This document shows positions 18,597 to 22,017 of a stretch of 22,017 nucleotides of DNA, in pieces. Each line of letters begins with the position of its first letter. Position 1 is the first letter of the stretch. The notes under the pieces were generated by a model, which did not search any database, was not told the origin of the DNA, and worked only from the letters and a program-made list of their open reading frames with translations. Origin of the DNA: Psilocybe azurescens. Lineage: Eukaryota; Basidiomycota; Agaricomycetes; Agaricales; Agrocybaceae. The translations under genes and the position numbers were made by a program. The stretch spans positions 1-22,017 of the forward strand of contig JAJIRX010000631.1 of the NCBI GenBank assembly GCA_023853785.1, given 5' to 3'.

Positions 18597-19511
18597 TATA
18601 AAATTCATAGAAAAATACTGCTTCTTGAAACCTTACTCCTTCCTATTCTTCTCAAACCCCATGGTGTCTCATAGGTAATCTCATTCTTTTCCCTCACATT
18701 TCTACCATTACTATCACACCTACCCCCTTTTGTTTGGATTCAGTATGATGAATGCCAGAGTGTGTCACTCATTTCCTTGACCATACTAATGTCTGATATT
18801 CTGAGCTTACAGTGGATCATTATAATTTGTCTTGGACATACTTCAGCCCTTTCATGCTTGTACTGAACCATTCTCCTCATTATTCTCTTTCTGAATGCAC
18901 ATATACGATCTCAGTTTCTCCATCTCACTCACCTAATTCTAAGAGAATACAGCTCCAGAATGCTAAATTATTATGTAGCATCTCAATGCTATGCCTCTTC
19001 AAATCCAACTATGCAGAGACATTTCAGCATTTGGAGGATTGGAGGTGGCAAAGTAGGTTGAGCTGCTCATGAAAAACTGATTGTTGTGCTTGACCAGGTG
19101 GTAGTGCATAATATGGCGGATAATCAGATACTGAAGGCGGTTCATGGGGAGACCTTGAAGTGGAATCATACACATCAATTCCATACCAGTCAGTTGGGTC
19201 ATTGCTACTCAAGAAGGTACTGCTGCATGGACAATGATATTATCTTCAAATAAGTGTTGTAGCCCAGGCAACTAGTACTTTCCACTATTATAATTGGTAC
19301 AGCAAAGGCTAGACAGTACACAGCGCATTTCATTCCTTTTCTGATAGTCTTTTCTATTATCACAAGCCAAGATATCTATTTAGTCTATAAAAACAGCCTT
19401 GTACCTTAGAATAGGAACCAATGACTATACACCCCTGATTTTATATCAGAATCCACTCTGAATATCCAGCATATTTGTTGCCTTATATCTTGTTGAAAAA
19501 TAAAGTTATAA
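18597..19511. other. Mostly non-coding; one possible reverse exon
   Basis: A minus-strand frame at 19024-19212 starts MSSNDPTDWYGIDVYDSTSR and continues with Pro/Tyr-rich text to a stop. It has protein-like texture but is only 62 codons long and I do not recognise it. The rest, including 19213-19511, shows no coding content. Confidence 0.3.
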
Positions 19512-19925
19512 AGGGAACTCCACGGGTCACCCGCTGGATAAATGACGGATAGTTAATTATAGTCAGATAGCCACAAATTGTATCCATTTTTTACAATTTA
19601 TTTCACGCAAACCGGTTGAGAACTAACCAAGTTATACCCTCTGCAAGTTTGTGGAACTTAGATCCAGTGGTAGTCATGCAACGAGCTCAACACTGATGGC
19701 GGGTATGCCAAATTTGGAAATTCACCAAATTAGATGACTGCTGCTGAGAAATCGTAATGTCACGGGATCAGTTTGCGTCACTTTCGGCTCAAACTTAGCA
19801 GGAGTATAGCTCTCTCGATTCTACACTGATTTGCACAAAAAGTTCTAAAAATAAGGTAAAATTTTTGCTATATACTAATTACATAAAACTCTGTGAAAAT
19901 TTACAGGTAACCCATGCAGTTCCCT
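19512..19925. mobile_element. MITE-like element with 20-bp terminal inverted repeats
   Basis: AGGGAACTCCACGGGTCACC at 19512-19531 is matched by GGTAACCCATGCAGTTCCCT at 19906-19925. As reverse complements the two agree at 17 of 20 positions, and two of the three mismatches are C/T. The 414-bp interior has no coding frame. Size, ends and lack of a gene fit a miniature inverted-repeat transposable element. A target-site duplication is not clear, so the superfamily is undetermined. Confidence 0.65.
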
Positions 19926-20031
19926 AGTGAGAAGTGAGAAAGAGAATAAGGGATCTTCTTACGGCAGTGTGCCAAACTATATACTACTACAAAAACAAGG
20001 GCTCTATGTTTGTGATTCAAACTTTGTCCAA

Positions 20032-20190
20032 TCTAATCAATACATCTGTGACATGCAGAGAACTTGCCATTGTAGACCCCAATCAAACAAGTTTGACTGC
20101 TTATTATGAAGATCACGTGCTGACCTTGGATTGTTGCAAGGTCCTCACGTGATCACCATCAAAAATCGAGAATATCTGGGTCCTGTCTGA
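20032..20190. repeat. CACGTG hairpin repeat, copy 1
   Basis: Starts TCTAATCAATACATCTGTGA. It contains an inverted repeat: GATCACGTGCTGACCTTG (20111-20128), loop GATTGTTG, CAAGGTCCTCACGTGATC (20137-20154), complementary except for two central positions. Each arm holds a CACGTG E-box. Copy 2 follows directly. Confidence 0.8.
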
Positions 20191-20343
20191 TCTAATCAAT
20201 ACATCTATGATGTGCAGAAAACTTGCTCCAATCAAACAAGTTTGACCGCTTATTATGAAGATCACGTGCTGACCTTGGATTGTTGTGAGATCCTCATGTG
20301 ATTACCATCAAAAATCGAGAATATCTGGCTCCTGTCTAATCTA
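20191..20343. repeat. CACGTG hairpin repeat, copy 2 (tandem)
   Basis: Starts TCTAATCAATACATCTATGA, 159 bases after copy 1, and is about 10 bases shorter in the middle. The left arm (20260-20277) is intact. The right arm (20286-20303) reads TGAGATCCTCATGTGATT, with its E-box changed to CATGTG, so this hairpin is decaying. Confidence 0.8.
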
Positions 20344-21452
20344 CAGTGACTTGCATACAGTATACTGACACTCCTTGGGACAATGACATTCCTTGGGTCA
20401 AATTGAAATTCCGACCCCAAATTTGATTCAAAACACTTAATGTTTGGTAAACTTATTTACGTAGTATAGATACAAGCTCAGGCCAAATTTTATAGTGATT
20501 GGATAACTTCCCTGGTTCTAGATCAAAATATGATAAAGAATGTGGGTATATTTGACTGCAAAATTTTGCTTTCATGACTTTGTGCCATTTTGGTTTGGTT
20601 TTGGAGCAATATTTTTATACGTTCAGAAAGCTCTCATTTTCCTCTTTCCAATACACCTTTAATAGTCAGAATCCGGTCATTTTTGACCTCATAATGAATT
20701 GACTTTAGTGTCGGCATGACAATCTGATGCAATATGCACTGGTTCACACATGAGCATTACATTTTTGATGCACGGAAACACGGTTGGTAAAGGCTTGGGT
20801 CACACTATCCCAAGGACCGTCAGTGTGACATTTTGACATCCCCAGTAATTGTTGTACATTGCACCGAAACTCCCACTTTTGTCCTAAAAGGTTATCAGTA
20901 GGTGTATACAAAGTCCCTCCATGACCCAATGTAAAAATATTTAGAGATTATTAGGTAAAAAATTCAGGACAAAATGCTGTTCCAGAGAACGTCCATATAC
21001 TGTATTTTTTGCAGTCTGAAATTTCAGCGTACACCTTGATGTGACCATCATTTAACTCTCTCACGGTAACTCCATTTTAAATACAACCCTGGGGCATGGA
21101 GCACAGCTCTTGTAAAAGTCCACTGTTATGAAGTCGCACTTGTAGGACAAAATATAATATACAGTTTGTTTACTGCATCCTGCAAGGATAGCTATCTCTG
21201 GGGTAGTTCTCTGTTGTTCATTATATCACATAAGAATACCACAATGCATATCTTGAGAAATAGAAGGGGCCATTGGAGTACAAAAGTCTTTCCATTCAAT
21301 AAATACCTACATATGCCATTGTTACCAATGCCTGCATGTGCAAGATCTATCCCAACACCACAAAACTGGGAAAAAATAAGGTTTGAAGTGAGAAGTTGGT
21401 CACATCAAATGGCTTGAGGAAAATTTTGGACTGCAAAAAATATGCAAGTCAC
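20344..21452. other. No gene seen
   Basis: About 1.1 kb of moderately AT-rich sequence between copies 2 and 3 of the hairpin repeat. Only short open frames occur and none has a recognisable motif. Confidence 0.45.
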
Positions 21453-21600
21453 TGTAATCAATACATCTATGATGTGCAGGGAACTTGCTATTATACACCT
21501 AATCAAACAGGTTTGACCGCTTATTGTGAAGATCACGTGCTGACCTTGGACTATTACAAGGTCCTCACGTGATCACCATCAAAAATCTAGAATAAATCAA
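21453..21600. repeat. CACGTG hairpin repeat, copy 3
   Basis: Starts TGTAATCAATACATCTATGA. Arms GATCACGTGCTGACCTTG (21531-21548) and CAAGGTCCTCACGTGATC (21557-21574) are identical to copy 1, while the loop differs (GACTATTA). Conserved arms with a changed loop are notable. The repeat ends near AAAAATCTAGAATA. Confidence 0.8.
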
Positions 21601-22017
21601 TATGGTCAGAAAGCCAAATATTCCTACTATCTATCATTCTGAACCATATGCAAAACTTGGCGTACAAGATATATATATCTAAAGTTTCAGGAAAATACAA
21701 CTTTAAGTAGATTGATGAGGTGAACTACTACCAGTGTAATTTTATTCAATTCATACGTCCCCACATTACATGGTTGTTAAGTTTGTAACAGATGTCACAT
21801 CTGTCCCTCACAAGTGATCGCCCAGTGGCGGAAACCTTATTAATTATCAAAGGCGATCCCTGTGCCCAGAAATCACCAAAGCTGTCCACTAAATTAGGCG
21901 ATCACCTGTTCGGTAGTTAAACATCACTGTGCCACACGGGAGATCGCCTCCCACGGACCAAATGCATTGGTAATTGAAATCTTGTCTACAACTCAACATA
22001 TGGTGGACTACTAGATC
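21601..22017. other. Non-coding end with four GGCGATC words
   Basis: GATCGCC (21816-21822), GGCGATC (21852-21858), GGCGATC (21897-21903) and GATCGCC (21942-21948) occur within 133 bases in the orientation minus, plus, plus, minus. The first and third extend to GTGATCGCC and GGCGATCAC, a 9-bp inverted pair. No coding content is seen and the window ends inside this region. Confidence 0.5.

Noticed and set aside
18153..18674. 173-codon plus-strand open frame
   Set aside because: Most of it translates the 97-bp satellite; the composition reflects the repeat and no domain is visible.
1..22017. tRNA, rRNA and other structured RNA genes
   Set aside because: No box A/B tRNA pattern with a foldable cloverleaf and no rRNA-like text was seen by eye; a covariance-model scan could not be run.

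Overview
The window looks like nuclear DNA of a filamentous fungus, most likely a basidiomycete of the Agaricomycetes. The clues are short GT-AG introns of about 50-70 bases with CTRAY-type branch sites, a RecQ-like helicase of a kind I associate with repeat-rich parts of such genomes, and a degenerate rhodopsin-like membrane protein of a family common in these fungi. There is no bacterial-style gene packing. I found no intact, confidently functional protein gene, no rRNA or tRNA, and no CRISPR array.

Layout. Bases 1-4232 are AT-rich and hold a RecQ-type helicase relic (about 690-2260), short palindromes and diverged tandem repeats. Near 4232 composition changes abruptly to GC-richer, gene-derived DNA. 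Bases 4233-11300 hold an unrecognised reverse-strand gene relic, a truncated SEC61-alpha (translocon) pseudogene at 5549-6137, a CACGCAAC hairpin and tract, a 91-bp tandem duplication, and a long low-complexity gene relic (8141-10529) dominated by 6-base periodic repeats. Bases 11295-12129 hold an unrecognised reverse-strand multi-exon gene, the best-preserved splicing pattern in the window. Bases 13739-14088 hold a reverse-strand fragment of the 26S proteasome lid subunit RPN6 (PSMD11). Bases 15430-15964 hold the last part of a rhodopsin-like 7TM protein gene. From 16222 to the end the sequence is repeat-dominated: a 29-bp array carrying seven TGAGTCA sites, a CCGCTTTT-rich composite repeat, a 97-bp higher-order satellite, a MITE-like element with 20-bp terminal inverted repeats (19512-19925), and three copies of a roughly 150-bp repeat that folds around two CACGTG boxes.

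How it fits together. The genes do not form a pathway. The striking point is the set of broken fragments of unrelated genes that still carry their introns, next to many repeats. They were therefore probably copied at the DNA level (segmental duplication or capture by a mobile element), not retroposed. Their substitutions at normally invariant residues are largely of the C-to-T / G-to-A type, which points to methylation-driven or RIP-like decay. These interpretations are inferences; alignment to the intact parental genes would decide them.
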